In this document: one piece after another, positions 18,132 to 25,886 of the stretch
Layout: every line of letters begins with the position of its first letter
How positions within the stretch are numbered: the stretch's first letter is position 1
Source: Paenibacillus sp. oral taxon 786 str. D14
Lineage (GTDB): Bacteria > Bacillota > Bacilli > Paenibacillales > Paenibacillaceae
Assembly (NCBI RefSeq): GCF_000159955.1
Contig: NZ_GG695979.1
Span: 46,324 to 80,108, forward strand
DNA: 33,785 bases
Direction: 5' to 3'
The notes under the pieces: model-generated
What the model was told of the DNA's origin: nothing
Databases searched by the model: none
Seen by the model: the letters and a program-made list of their open reading frames with translations, nothing else
Program-made: the position numbers and the translations under genes

Positions 18132-18776
18132 ATGAATGAGGATTTGATTTCCAAGAAGGAATTGCTGGATCTGACGGGTATTTCGTATGGACAGTTGTAC
18201 CGCTGGAAGCGCAAGAACCTGATCCCGGAGCAGTGGTTTATCCGCAAATCGTCTTTTACCGGGCAGGAAACGTATTTTCCAAGGGAAAAAATCCTGCAGC
18301 GCATTGACCGCATTCTGGGCATGAAGGATGATTTATCGCTGGATGCGCTGGCGGACGTCTTCTCGGGGAGTCCGAAGGATATCCGTTTAAGCGCAGGCGA
18401 ACTTTTGGAACGAAACATTGTTACATCAACATCATTGAACTTATATATGGAGACCACAGAGAAGAAAGAGGCGCAGCCGAACTTTGGCTTCGATCAGATG
18501 TTGATCGTCTACGTGCTCGACAAGCTGCTGCAAAGCGGGGATATTTCCCTGGAGGAAGGGCGTTTATTAGTTCAGGCGCTCGAGGATCATTTACCGGGCT
18601 TGGCCGGGCAGGAATGCGGCGTGCATCTCATCCGCAAAATGGGGGTAGCCGCTTTTATCCTGGTGCCGGGGGATGGAGACATCTATGTAGACCGCAGTGT
18701 CCGGACGATCGTTCGGTTATCGCTGGCGCGCTGTTCAGAGGAATTAAAACTATTAGTAAGCGGGAGTGAAGGATAA
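18132..18776 (+). CDS. yhbD: YhbD-like MerR-type DNA-binding protein (DUF4004)
   Basis: The start is the ATG at 18132 (MNEDLISKKELL) with AAAGGAG at 18118-18124; the open frame reaches back to 18006 without conserved content. That gives 214 residues. Residues 5-35 (LISKKELLDLTGISYGQLYRWKRKNLIPE) form a MerR-like winged helix-turn-helix, and the rest matches the DUF4004 pattern as I recall it. It heads a unit with two bactofilins, as in the B. subtilis yhbD-yhbE-yhbF operon. Its stop overlaps the next start (TAATG). The palindrome at 18084-18103 is a plausible binding site. A ligand is not known to me. Confidence 0.8.
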   Translation: MNEDLISKKELLDLTGISYGQLYRWKRKNLIPEQWFIRKSSFTGQETYFPREKILQRIDRILGMKDDLSLDALADVFSGSPKDIRLSAGELLERNIVTSTSLNLYMETTEKKEAQPNFGFDQMLIVYVLDKLLQSGDISLEEGRLLVQALEDHLPGLAGQECGVHLIRKMGVAAFILVPGDGDIYVDRSVRTIVRLSLARCSEELKLLVSGSEG

Positions 18777-19498
18777 TGGCAGAACGGAGCGTTAAGGATT
18801 TAAAAATTAACGGCGTAGGTCAGGCATCCGGCGGCGCGTACCGTGAAATCCAAGCCGAGGGCATTGCTAGGCTGAACGGAGACATTACGTGCGAGGCGCT
18901 TACTGCCAATGGAACGCTGAAAATCAAAGGAACGATCCATGCGGACGAATTCAGCCTCAACGGCACCGGTTCCTCGGATGGGTTGCTGGAGGGCGGCAAA
19001 TTCGAGTTGGATGGGATGTTTAAAGTCGGCAACGATGTACGATGCAACTCGCTGCATGTCCGGGGGATGCTCCAAGCCAGGGGCTCTGTGATCGGAGAAA
19101 CGGCCAAGGTGGACGGCGCATTAAAGCTGGAAGGCAATGCCGAATTTGAAACCGCGGAGGTATACGGCCAAATTCAGGTTGGCGGGATGCTGAATGCGGG
19201 AAAGCTGAAGATTGATTTGGAAGGCCCTTGCCATGCCAAGGAAATCGGCGGGGAACAGATCGTAGTCCGCCAACGCAAAGGCAAACGACTGCTGGACTAT
19301 ATCTCCCCGCTGTGGGCTTCCCGGTTAACGGCCGATGTGATCGAGGGCGATGACATACGGTTAGAGGGGACGAAAGCCGAAGTGGTACGCGGCAACTCGG
19401 TAGTGATTGGACCGGACTGCGAGATTGGCCGCGTGGAGTATAAGGAACACTATGAGGTTTCGCCGCAGGCTTCGGTCGGGCACGCGGAACAGAAATAA
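18776..19498 (+). CDS. bacE: Bactofilin-type protein, BacE/YhbE-like
   Basis: The 240-residue protein is built of short repeated beta strands with regular Gly, Leu and Ile spacing (for example ARLNGDITCEALTANGTLKIKGTI and HVRGMLQARGSVIGE). This is characteristic of the bactofilin beta-helix (DUF583) that self-assembles into filaments. The B. subtilis homologues BacE and BacF are reported to be needed for flagellar assembly. The ATG overlaps the yhbD stop by one base with AAGGA just before, so translation is coupled. It is paralogous to the next gene. The nearby chemoreceptor fits a motility theme, though it is a separate transcript. Confidence 0.82.
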   Translation: MAERSVKDLKINGVGQASGGAYREIQAEGIARLNGDITCEALTANGTLKIKGTIHADEFSLNGTGSSDGLLEGGKFELDGMFKVGNDVRCNSLHVRGMLQARGSVIGETAKVDGALKLEGNAEFETAEVYGQIQVGGMLNAGKLKIDLEGPCHAKEIGGEQIVVRQRKGKRLLDYISPLWASRLTADVIEGDDIRLEGTKAEVVRGNSVVIGPDCEIGRVEYKEHYEVSPQASVGHAEQK

Positions 19499-19527
19499 AA
19501 CGAAGGATCACGAAGGAGGGATTGGGG

Positions 19528-20274
19528 ATGGCTGAACAAGTCATGCAAGACCGCAGCGCCGATTTGAAAATCGTCGGCAACGGGACGTCAAACGGCGGGT
19601 TTTTTAATAAAGTCAAAATTGTCGGCGAAGGTGAAATCAACGGAGATGTAGATTGTCGCAGCTTAAGTTGCACGGGGACGCTGGAGGTTGATGGAGGCTT
19701 GCGTGCCGAGACCGTCAAGGCGACAGGTACGATTGCAGTCACCGGACCGATGCGCGGAGAAGAGCTGAACCTCACCGGCACCCTTAACGTCCGGGGCAGC
19801 CTTCAAGCCGGCAAAGCCAAGCTGAATGGGGAAATCCGCATCGATGGCGGCATCGCAGGGGAGGAGATCGGGCTGTTCGGAAGCTGCGAGTTGAACGGCG
19901 ACTGCCAAGCCGAGCGGTTACGCCTGAGAGGGTCCGTGCAAACCCAAGGTACGATCAACGCCGAGCGAGTGGAGCTTGCGATGTTCGGCCGTAGTGAGGC
20001 CGGTGAAATCGTCGGCGGGCAAATCCGCATCGCCCCGCACCCCACGTGGAAGTGGGTGTCGTTGTTTAAGCCCTGGGGGACACCAGCGCTGCAGGCGAAG
20101 ATGATTGAAGGGGATGTCATTCGCTTGGAAAATACCGTAGCCGATGTCGTGCGCGGCGGGGATGTCTTCATTGGTCCCGGCTGCCGGATCCGGCTCGTGG
20201 AATATACAACACATTATCATCAAGACCCGCACGCAGAGGTGGGGGAGCACTTGAATGTTTGGAGGAATGAATAA
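19528..20274 (+). CDS. bacF: Bactofilin-type protein, BacF/YhbF-like
   Basis: The start is the ATG at 19528, with AAGGAGGG (19513-19520) at 7 bp; a TTG at 19522 is in frame but too close. The 248-residue beta-helix protein is clearly related to the preceding one. Both end with a similar block: a VIEGDDIRLEGTKAEVVRGN-type segment there, MIEGDVIRLENTVADVVRG here. Both then have IGPxCxI and an EYxxHY tail, which indicates an ancient duplication. It is likely a partner of the first bactofilin in a heteropolymer (inference). The stop is 2 bp before the following transporter gene. Confidence 0.82.
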   Translation: MAEQVMQDRSADLKIVGNGTSNGGFFNKVKIVGEGEINGDVDCRSLSCTGTLEVDGGLRAETVKATGTIAVTGPMRGEELNLTGTLNVRGSLQAGKAKLNGEIRIDGGIAGEEIGLFGSCELNGDCQAERLRLRGSVQTQGTINAERVELAMFGRSEAGEIVGGQIRIAPHPTWKWVSLFKPWGTPALQAKMIEGDVIRLENTVADVVRGGDVFIGPGCRIRLVEYTTHYHQDPHAEVGEHLNVWRNE

Positions 20275-20276
20275 GG

Positions 20277-21827
20277 ATGAACGCGCAAAAAAGCGGCCGT
20301 CTCGGCTTCGTTGTTGCCGGTTTGCTGCTCGGCATCTTAATGTCCGCCATGGACAATACGATCGTGTCCACGGCGATGGCCACCATCGTGTCTGAGCTGG
20401 GCGGCCTGGATAAATACGTATGGGTGACCTCCGCGTACATGGTCGCGGAAATGGCAGCGATGCCGATTTTCGGCAAGCTGTCCGATATGTATGGACGTAA
20501 ACGGTTTTTTGTTTTTGGCATCGCCATGTTCCTGCTAGGGTCTGTGCTCTGCGGTACGGCTGACACCATCGTGCAGCTTAGCATCTACCGCGCGATCCAG
20601 GGGATCGGGGGCGGAGCGCTGATGCCAATCGCTTTTGCCATCGTGTTTGATGTGTTCCCGGTGGAGAAACGCGGCGCCATGGGCGGTTTGTTTGGCGCAG
20701 TATTTGGGATCTCCAGCCTGGCCGGTCCGCTGCTTGGGGCGTTTATTACCGACCATCTGAACTGGCGCTGGAATTTTTACATCAATATCCCGATTGGCAT
20801 TCTCGCCTTGTTCTTGATTCTGGCTTTTTACCGAGAATCGGCCGTTCACTCCAAGCAACGCATCGATTGGTGGGGTGCAGTGACCTTGATTGGTGCGGTG
20901 GTTGCCCTGATGTTTGCGTTGGAACTGGGCGGGCAACTGTACGCCTGGGACTCTGAGCAGATTCTTGGACTGTTCGCGGCATTTGCCGTCTTGTTCACGA
21001 TTTTCCTGCTGGTGGAACGTAAAGCAGAGGAGCCGATCGTTTCCTTCGCAATGTTCCGGAAGCGGCTGTTTGCCAGCAGCAATCTCGCCGGGTTGTTCTA
21101 CGGTGCGGCCTTTATCGCAGCTTCGGTGTACATTCCCTTGTTCGTACAAGGGGTCACGGGCGGTACAGCCACCAATTCCGGCTTGATCCTGCTACCGATG
21201 ACGCTGAGCTCCGTAGTTGCTTCTCAAGTCGGGGGCTTTCTCGTGCAGCGCACCAGTTTCCGTAACGTGATGATCTTATCGGCTGTTATTTTTATCGTGG
21301 GGATTGCATTGCTGGCGACAATTACGCCGGACACGACCAAGACGTTGCTGTCGATTTATATGGCCACCGCAGGTTTTGGCGTCGGGTTCTCCTTCTCTGT
21401 ACTGGGGATGTCGGCCATTCAGGACTTTGGACCTTCGCAGCGGGGAGCCGCCAGCTCGACGATGTCGTTCATTCGCTCGCTGGGGATGACGGTGGGGATT
21501 ACCATATTTGGGATCGTGCAGCGCAATCTGTTTGCGAACCGGTTAAGCGAATCGTTATCCGCTATGGGCGGCGGAGCCGACGGGCTGCCATCCATGGACG
21601 ATCCGCGGACCCTGCTGGCTTCCGAAGCGCGTAAAGCTATTCCGGCACCGGTTCTGGAGCAGATCGTCGCGGATCTATCGAAGTCGATCACGACGATGTT
21701 TTGGTGGACGCTGGTGCCGGCTGTGCTGGCTTTGATCACGGTATGTTTTATGGGCAACGCCAAAATGAGAGCGTATGGGGCCGAAGCGGCCGGTCGTAAC
21801 GAAGCGAAGCCGGCGGTCTCGGAGTAA
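20277..21827 (+). CDS. DHA2-family drug:H+ antiporter (14-TM MFS)
   Basis: The 516-residue membrane protein starts with a typical DHA2 N terminus: LGILMSAMDNTIVSTAMATIV (motif D1), WVTSAYMVAE, then GKLSDMYGRKRFF (MFS motif A). WRWNFYINIPIGI follows, as in EmrB/LmrB/QacA-type exporters. About 14 hydrophobic segments can be counted. It probably exports drugs or metabolites using the proton gradient. It begins 2 bp after the bacF stop with GGAGG upstream, so it is very likely co-transcribed with the bactofilin genes under the YhbD-like regulator, a combination worth noting. Confidence 0.9.
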   Translation: MNAQKSGRLGFVVAGLLLGILMSAMDNTIVSTAMATIVSELGGLDKYVWVTSAYMVAEMAAMPIFGKLSDMYGRKRFFVFGIAMFLLGSVLCGTADTIVQLSIYRAIQGIGGGALMPIAFAIVFDVFPVEKRGAMGGLFGAVFGISSLAGPLLGAFITDHLNWRWNFYINIPIGILALFLILAFYRESAVHSKQRIDWWGAVTLIGAVVALMFALELGGQLYAWDSEQILGLFAAFAVLFTIFLLVERKAEEPIVSFAMFRKRLFASSNLAGLFYGAAFIAASVYIPLFVQGVTGGTATNSGLILLPMTLSSVVASQVGGFLVQRTSFRNVMILSAVIFIVGIALLATITPDTTKTLLSIYMATAGFGVGFSFSVLGMSAIQDFGPSQRGAASSTMSFIRSLGMTVGITIFGIVQRNLFANRLSESLSAMGGGADGLPSMDDPRTLLASEARKAIPAPVLEQIVADLSKSITTMFWWTLVPAVLALITVCFMGNAKMRAYGAEAAGRNEAKPAVSE

Positions 21828-21861
21828 GTTTTTTCGAAAAAGAAGGTAATCTAAGAAACAT

Positions 21862-21890
21862 TTGACATCCCTCCAGGAAATATGGATAAT
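21862..21890 (+). promoter_or_regulatory. Sigma-A promoter of MFS gene
   Basis: Perfect -35 TTGACA (21862-21867), 17-bp spacer, -10 GATAAT (21885-21890). It lies 35 bp before the GTG start of the following gene. Confidence 0.8.
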
Positions 21891-21925
21891 CTATAGTTTA
21901 TCCTGAGCAATAATGAGGTGTTTAC

Positions 21926-23200
21926 GTGAAAAGTAACGAGTCACAGGCTTTGCCTGGTTCCGGGAGCTTGTTCCGGAATCGGTTCTACCAGACAATCCTG
22001 ATCTCTAACCTGTTCTTGCAGATTGGAATCTGGGTCCGCAATTTTGCGATTCTGATGTTCGTCACAGACCAGACCAATAACGATCCGCTTGCGATCTCGC
22101 TCATTTCCGTCGTAGAGTTTGCCCCGATCTTCGTGTTCTCCTTCATCGGTGGGGCGTTTGCGGATCGATGGAAGCCGAAGCGGACGATGATCTGGTGCGA
22201 CTTCCTGTCCGCCGTCTCGGTCTTCGCCGTGCTGCTGACGTTGCTGTACGGTTCGTGGGAAACGGTCTATTTTGCGACCTTTATCTCGGCGATTCTGTCG
22301 CAGTTCTCGCAACCGTCGGTCATGAAGCTGTTCAAGCAGCATGTCCATCCGGATAAAGTGCAACAAGGGATGGCGTTGTTCCAGTCGTTGGTCGCTATTT
22401 TCATGGTGATTGGGCCTTCGCTGGGGATTTACTCCTATCACCAATTTGGGATTTACATCTCGATTGGCGTGATGGGCGTGGCTTTCCTGATCTCTGCTTT
22501 GGTGCTATTCCGGCTTCCGGCGGACGTAGAGCTAGAGCAAAAACAAGAGAAAACCTCGAATATCCGCAAGGAACTGGCGGATGGCTTCCGCTATGTATGG
22601 CGGAGTCCTGTGCTGAAGGCGCTGGGCGCCACGTTTGCCATCGCCGGCTTCTCGGTCGGGATTATCCAAACTCTGGGATTGTTTGTCGTCACTGAACGTT
22701 TGGGTCAGCCTAAGGAATTCCTGCAATTTTTGCTGGCGGTGAACGGGGTTGCGATGCTGATTGGCGGCGGTGTGATTATGGGCTTAGCTAAAAAGATCCC
22801 GCCCCAAATGCTCCTAGCCTTCGGGATGGCGGTCAGCGCCGTCTGTATCGTGGGGATGGGGCTGTCGACCAGCGTTCCGTTGACGTTGGCGTTGCAGTTC
22901 CTGAACGGCTTGACGTTCCCTTGCATCCAGATCGGGATCAACACGATGATCCTGCAATGGACGGAGCAATCCTATGTCGGTCGCGTCAATGGTGTACTCA
23001 GCCCGATGTTCATGGGCATGATGGTCATCATGATGTCGGTGTCCGGCGTGTTGAAAAAGTTCTTTCCGCTCGTCAGCATTTACGCCGTATCCGGCATCAT
23101 CATGCTGCTAGGCGCGATGATCCTGATGCCGATCTTCAAGCACAAGCCGGCGGCGCAGCCGCAGCCGCAGCCGCAGCTGGAAGGACAGCCAACGAGCTGA
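21926..23200 (+). CDS. MFS transporter (MFS_3 / macrolide-efflux-like)
   Basis: The 424-residue, 12-TM-type MFS protein starts at a GTG with GAGGTG at 21915-21920. Its N-terminal half has FRNRFYQTILISNLFLQIGIWVRNFAILMFV and the motif-A-like GGAFADRWKPKRTM. These are features of the MFS_3 group that includes macrolide and siderophore exporters; the substrate cannot be told. The C terminus is a short tail rich in alternating Gln and Pro (QPQPQPQ). It has its own strong promoter and a shared terminator with the convergent gene downstream. Confidence 0.88.
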   Translation: MKSNESQALPGSGSLFRNRFYQTILISNLFLQIGIWVRNFAILMFVTDQTNNDPLAISLISVVEFAPIFVFSFIGGAFADRWKPKRTMIWCDFLSAVSVFAVLLTLLYGSWETVYFATFISAILSQFSQPSVMKLFKQHVHPDKVQQGMALFQSLVAIFMVIGPSLGIYSYHQFGIYISIGVMGVAFLISALVLFRLPADVELEQKQEKTSNIRKELADGFRYVWRSPVLKALGATFAIAGFSVGIIQTLGLFVVTERLGQPKEFLQFLLAVNGVAMLIGGGVIMGLAKKIPPQMLLAFGMAVSAVCIVGMGLSTSVPLTLALQFLNGLTFPCIQIGINTMILQWTEQSYVGRVNGVLSPMFMGMMVIMMSVSGVLKKFFPLVSIYAVSGIIMLLGAMILMPIFKHKPAAQPQPQPQLEGQPTS

Positions 23201-23213
23201 GGTTGGCAGTAAA

Positions 23214-23267
23214 GCAAAAAGCTGTCCCCATGGGGCCTATGAGAGGTCCTCGGGGACAGCTTTTTGC
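23214..23267. terminator. Bidirectional terminator between convergent MFS genes
   Basis: A perfect 16-bp inverted repeat (23214-23229 with 23252-23267; core AAAAAGCTGTCCCC) has A and T tracts within the stem ends. It can therefore terminate from both sides. It sits between the stops at 23200 and 23290. Confidence 0.9.
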
Positions 23268-23289
23268 GTTGCGGGGCTTGGGGCTGTTT

Positions 23290-24591
23290 TTATCGTGCGT
23301 CGACATATCCCTTGCGCCCGGCGGCGTAGCCAAAGAGGGCGGTTAACATCGACACGCCCGTGATCACGGCAAGCGGGGTGTCCCAGTTGCCGCTGAGATC
23401 GTGGAGATAGCCAAACAGCGTTGGCCCAAACGCGGCCAATATGTAACCGATGGATTGCGCCATGCCCGACAGGGCGTTGGCTTGCTCCGTCGTGCGTGAG
23501 CGCAGCGAGAAGAAAACGATGGCTAGGCCAAAGGTGGAGCCGGCACCAATCCCAAGTAAGAGGATGAAGAGTGGGGCCAGCGCGACCGATCCGGCCCAGA
23601 TGCCGCCGAAGCCAATTACGCATAACGCGGCAGTGGCGGCAGTCATCCACTTCTGGCTGTCCGACCGCGCGGCGTACAGCGGCATCAGGAACGAGCCGGC
23701 CATACTGATCAACTGCATCATTGATAACATCCAGCCGGCTTGTTCGGCGCTCATCCCGCGCTCCTGCAGAATGTCCGGCAGCCACGAAATGCTGACGTAA
23801 AACAGGATCGACTGGAAGCCCATAAACATCGTCACCAGCCAGGCAACCCGTGAACGCCAAATACGAAGGCGCGGGCCGGAAGCTTGGCTCAGATCGGACT
23901 GCGGGCGTGCCGTAGTGTTGGTTACTTCACCCTCCGGGGTGGCGGAGCGGCCCGCAACGGTTGCTTTGTTCAGGTTCTGGCCAGCTTCGGTGCGTTTTGG
24001 CAACAGCGGCAGCCAGACCAAGCTGGCGATCGCCGTCAACACCACCCAAATGGTTAATGCGCCACGCCACCCCAGTGGACCTTGGGACAGCGGTACACTG
24101 ATCCCGGAGGAAATCGCCGCCCAGAAAGTCAAGCACGTGGTGAACAGGCTGGTCATCAAACCGACTTGCTGCGGGAAGTCGCGTTTGATCAACCCAGGCA
24201 GCAGCACGTTACAGACCGCGATCGCGATGCCGATCAACGCGGTGCCGGCAAACAGCGCAGCAACGGACGGCAGAGAGCGGACGAGGATGCCGCCGGTCAT
24301 CAGGACCATGCTGTAGAACAGCGTCCGCTCGATCCCAAGCTTTGCGGACAAGCCGGGTGCAGCCAGCGCAAACACCGCGAAGGCGATCAGCGGCAGTGTC
24401 GTCAGCATGCCCGACATCGCGTGCGACAAGCCCGTGGCCGCCTCGATTTCGCCAATGAGGGCGCCTACACCGGTGATGGGCGACCGCAAGGCGGCGGCGG
24501 TCAGGAGCACGGCGGTTACCAGCAGCCAAACAGAAGCGCTGCGCGTCTGATTTAAGGCTGGGGTAGAGGCAGATGCGATCGTTTTATTCAT
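23290..24591 (-). CDS. CynX/NimT-family MFS transporter
   Basis: The 433-residue membrane protein has about 12 hydrophobic segments. The N-terminal block LTAAALRSPITGVGALIGEIEAATGLSHAMSGMLTTLPLIAFAVFA matches the CynX/NimT (cyanate / 2-nitroimidazole) transporter group; actual substrates vary and are unknown here. A hydrophilic central loop (about 205-245) contains AGQNLNKATVAGRSATPEGE. The ATG has AAGGAGG upstream on the minus strand. It is convergent with the preceding MFS gene, so the two are separate units despite adjacency. Confidence 0.88.
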   Translation of the reverse strand: MNKTIASASTPALNQTRSASVWLLVTAVLLTAAALRSPITGVGALIGEIEAATGLSHAMSGMLTTLPLIAFAVFALAAPGLSAKLGIERTLFYSMVLMTGGILVRSLPSVAALFAGTALIGIAIAVCNVLLPGLIKRDFPQQVGLMTSLFTTCLTFWAAISSGISVPLSQGPLGWRGALTIWVVLTAIASLVWLPLLPKRTEAGQNLNKATVAGRSATPEGEVTNTTARPQSDLSQASGPRLRIWRSRVAWLVTMFMGFQSILFYVSISWLPDILQERGMSAEQAGWMLSMMQLISMAGSFLMPLYAARSDSQKWMTAATAALCVIGFGGIWAGSVALAPLFILLLGIGAGSTFGLAIVFFSLRSRTTEQANALSGMAQSIGYILAAFGPTLFGYLHDLSGNWDTPLAVITGVSMLTALFGYAAGRKGYVDAR

Positions 24592-24829
24592 ATATTAAGG
24601 AAGCCTCCTTCTTACATCGCGATTTCGGCAACAAGGATAGATTAGTTCGAAGCTTGATACCCTAGTTTGGAGACGCCGCGAAATATTTTATGCAGTAAAT
24701 TTATTGTGAACGTTGCGGCAGGTCTCAGATGCAGTCCAGTATACTTCAAGTTTACATCGTGCGGCAAATTTTGGGTGATTGGTCACCTGTGCCAGTTGGA
24801 GAAATATATGGAAGAATATGGCGAGCATG

Positions 24830-24838
24830 TGGTATAAT
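24830..24838 (+). promoter_or_regulatory. Extended -10 promoter of the DUF559-like gene
   Basis: TGG-TATAAT (24830-24838) is a consensus extended -10; no convincing -35 is seen at 17 bp. Transcription would start near 24845 and give a leader of about 115 bases containing a terminator-like hairpin. The rest of the gap 24592-24829 holds only the ribosome binding site of the minus-strand transporter. Confidence 0.6.
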
Positions 24839-24878
24839 AATGAGTAAATCACAAAACAAATATAGAGCCGTGAAGCAC

Positions 24879-24939
24879 ACGCCTTTTGTTGTTGGACGAT
24901 GTAGTTGTCTCGTCCGTCGACGGAAGGCGTTTTATTTTT
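24879..24939 (+). promoter_or_regulatory. Terminator-like leader hairpin (attenuator or small RNA end)
   Basis: ACGCCTT (24879-24885) pairs with AAGGCGT (24924-24930). An inner stem GGACGA/TCGTCC (24894-24899 with 24910-24915) sits inside, and TTTATTTTT follows. It lies between the promoter and the ribosome binding site GGAGGAGG (24943-24950), so transcription may be attenuated here, or a short RNA may be released. Confidence 0.55.
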
Positions 24940-24960
24940 CCATTGGAGGAGGTTGGTTGG

Positions 24961-25626
24961 ATGGGATTTCAGGAGACGTATGCGCAGTGGATCAGCGATC
25001 ATTTGGGACGCCGGCAAGGGGAGAGAGAACGAAGATTGAGGGAGGGGCATGGGTATGCGGAAAAGGCATTTGTCGAAAAAGTATGGTGGCCCGCTTTCGG
25101 GCATTTTCGGCAGCTTCATCCTGAATATGAGGTGACCGATTTTAAAGACGGATACCGCTATCTTGACTTTGCTTACCTACGTTCCGGAATTAAGCTTGCC
25201 ATTGAAATCGACGGATATGGCCCGCATCTGCGCGGGATCAGCCGGGATCGCTTCTCCGACCAATGTCGGCGGCAAAACGACTTGATTCTGGATGGTTGGA
25301 AGGTGCTGCGATTTACATACGATGACGTCAGCGAGAACCCGCGTTACTGTCAGCAAACATTGCAGCAGTTTATGGGAAGGTGGCTGGGGGAGGCGGATTC
25401 TTTGTTGCAGGCCAACTACCATGAGAGGGAGCTGCTTCGTCAGTTCCTTCGCGCGGGGAGACCTTTAACACCGGGGGATATCTGTCACATGATGGGAGTG
25501 GAAAGCAAAACAGCTCGCAAATGGCTAAGACAACTGTCTGAGAAACAGTGGATCCAACCTGCCAGCGGCAGCGTACGCGTTCGTTCCTATCGACTTTCGC
25601 TCGACGCCGAGCGGCTTCTTTTGTAA
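24961..25626 (+). CDS. DUF559/Vsr-like PD-(D/E)XK nuclease-type protein with C-terminal helix-turn-helix
   Basis: The start is the ATG at 24961, with GGAGGAGG 10 bp upstream. The 221-residue protein has a nuclease-like core: E35, D69 in RYLDFAYL, E82-I-D84 in IEIDGYGPH (H89), then RQNDLILDGWKVLRFTYDDV (103-123). This is the strand-helix pattern of the DUF559/very-short-patch-repair endonuclease fold. Residues about 155-215 resemble a winged helix (LTPGDICHMMGVESKTARKWLRQLSEKQWI). A role in DNA repair or defence is possible. No methylase, helicase or toxin partner is adjacent, so the function is open. The leader has a terminator-like hairpin. Confidence 0.72.
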   Translation: MGFQETYAQWISDHLGRRQGERERRLREGHGYAEKAFVEKVWWPAFGHFRQLHPEYEVTDFKDGYRYLDFAYLRSGIKLAIEIDGYGPHLRGISRDRFSDQCRRQNDLILDGWKVLRFTYDDVSENPRYCQQTLQQFMGRWLGEADSLLQANYHERELLRQFLRAGRPLTPGDICHMMGVESKTARKWLRQLSEKQWIQPASGSVRVRSYRLSLDAERLLL

Positions 25627-25636
25627 TTTGCGAGGA

Positions 25637-25836
25637 GAATAGCGCCCTTTTATGGTCTTATTTGACTCTCCCAGACAATTTCCGGGGAAATAACGGAAAA
25701 AAATGTCCTTATAATTGAGGAAACGTCGCAATCAGCGTGAGTTTGGGCTTCCTATCGTAAAATAACGCCACAATTTTCCCTTATTTCAGTGAAGTGGCAT
25801 GAAATTGACGAAATAGCGCCTATTTTTACCGCTATC
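25637..25836. repeat. Second four-unit palindromic repeat array (51-72-51 spacing)
   Basis: Units begin at about 25637, 25688, 25760 and 25811, a spacing of 51, 72 and 51 bp, identical to the array at 3505-3708. Unit forms are GAATAGCGC...GTCTTATTT, AAATAACGG...GTCCTTATA, AAATAACGC...CCCTTATTT and AAATAGCGC...CCGCTATCG; the fourth pairs ATAGCG with CGCTAT. The array fills the gap between convergent genes (nuclease-like and VanW). No gene is present. Confidence 0.75.
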
Positions 25837-25886
25837 GCTGGGATCGAGGAGGTAGGGGGAGGGGGATTGGCTCCTCCCCGCGATTC

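Noticed and set aside
20277..24591. Three adjacent MFS genes as one resistance island
   Set aside because: They belong to three families, have separate promoters or orientations and a strong terminator between two of them. No mobile-element boundaries are seen.
24729..25124. 131-codon plus-strand open frame upstream of the nuclease-like gene
   Set aside because: It crosses the promoter, the leader hairpin and the start of the real gene in a different frame, with no conserved pattern.
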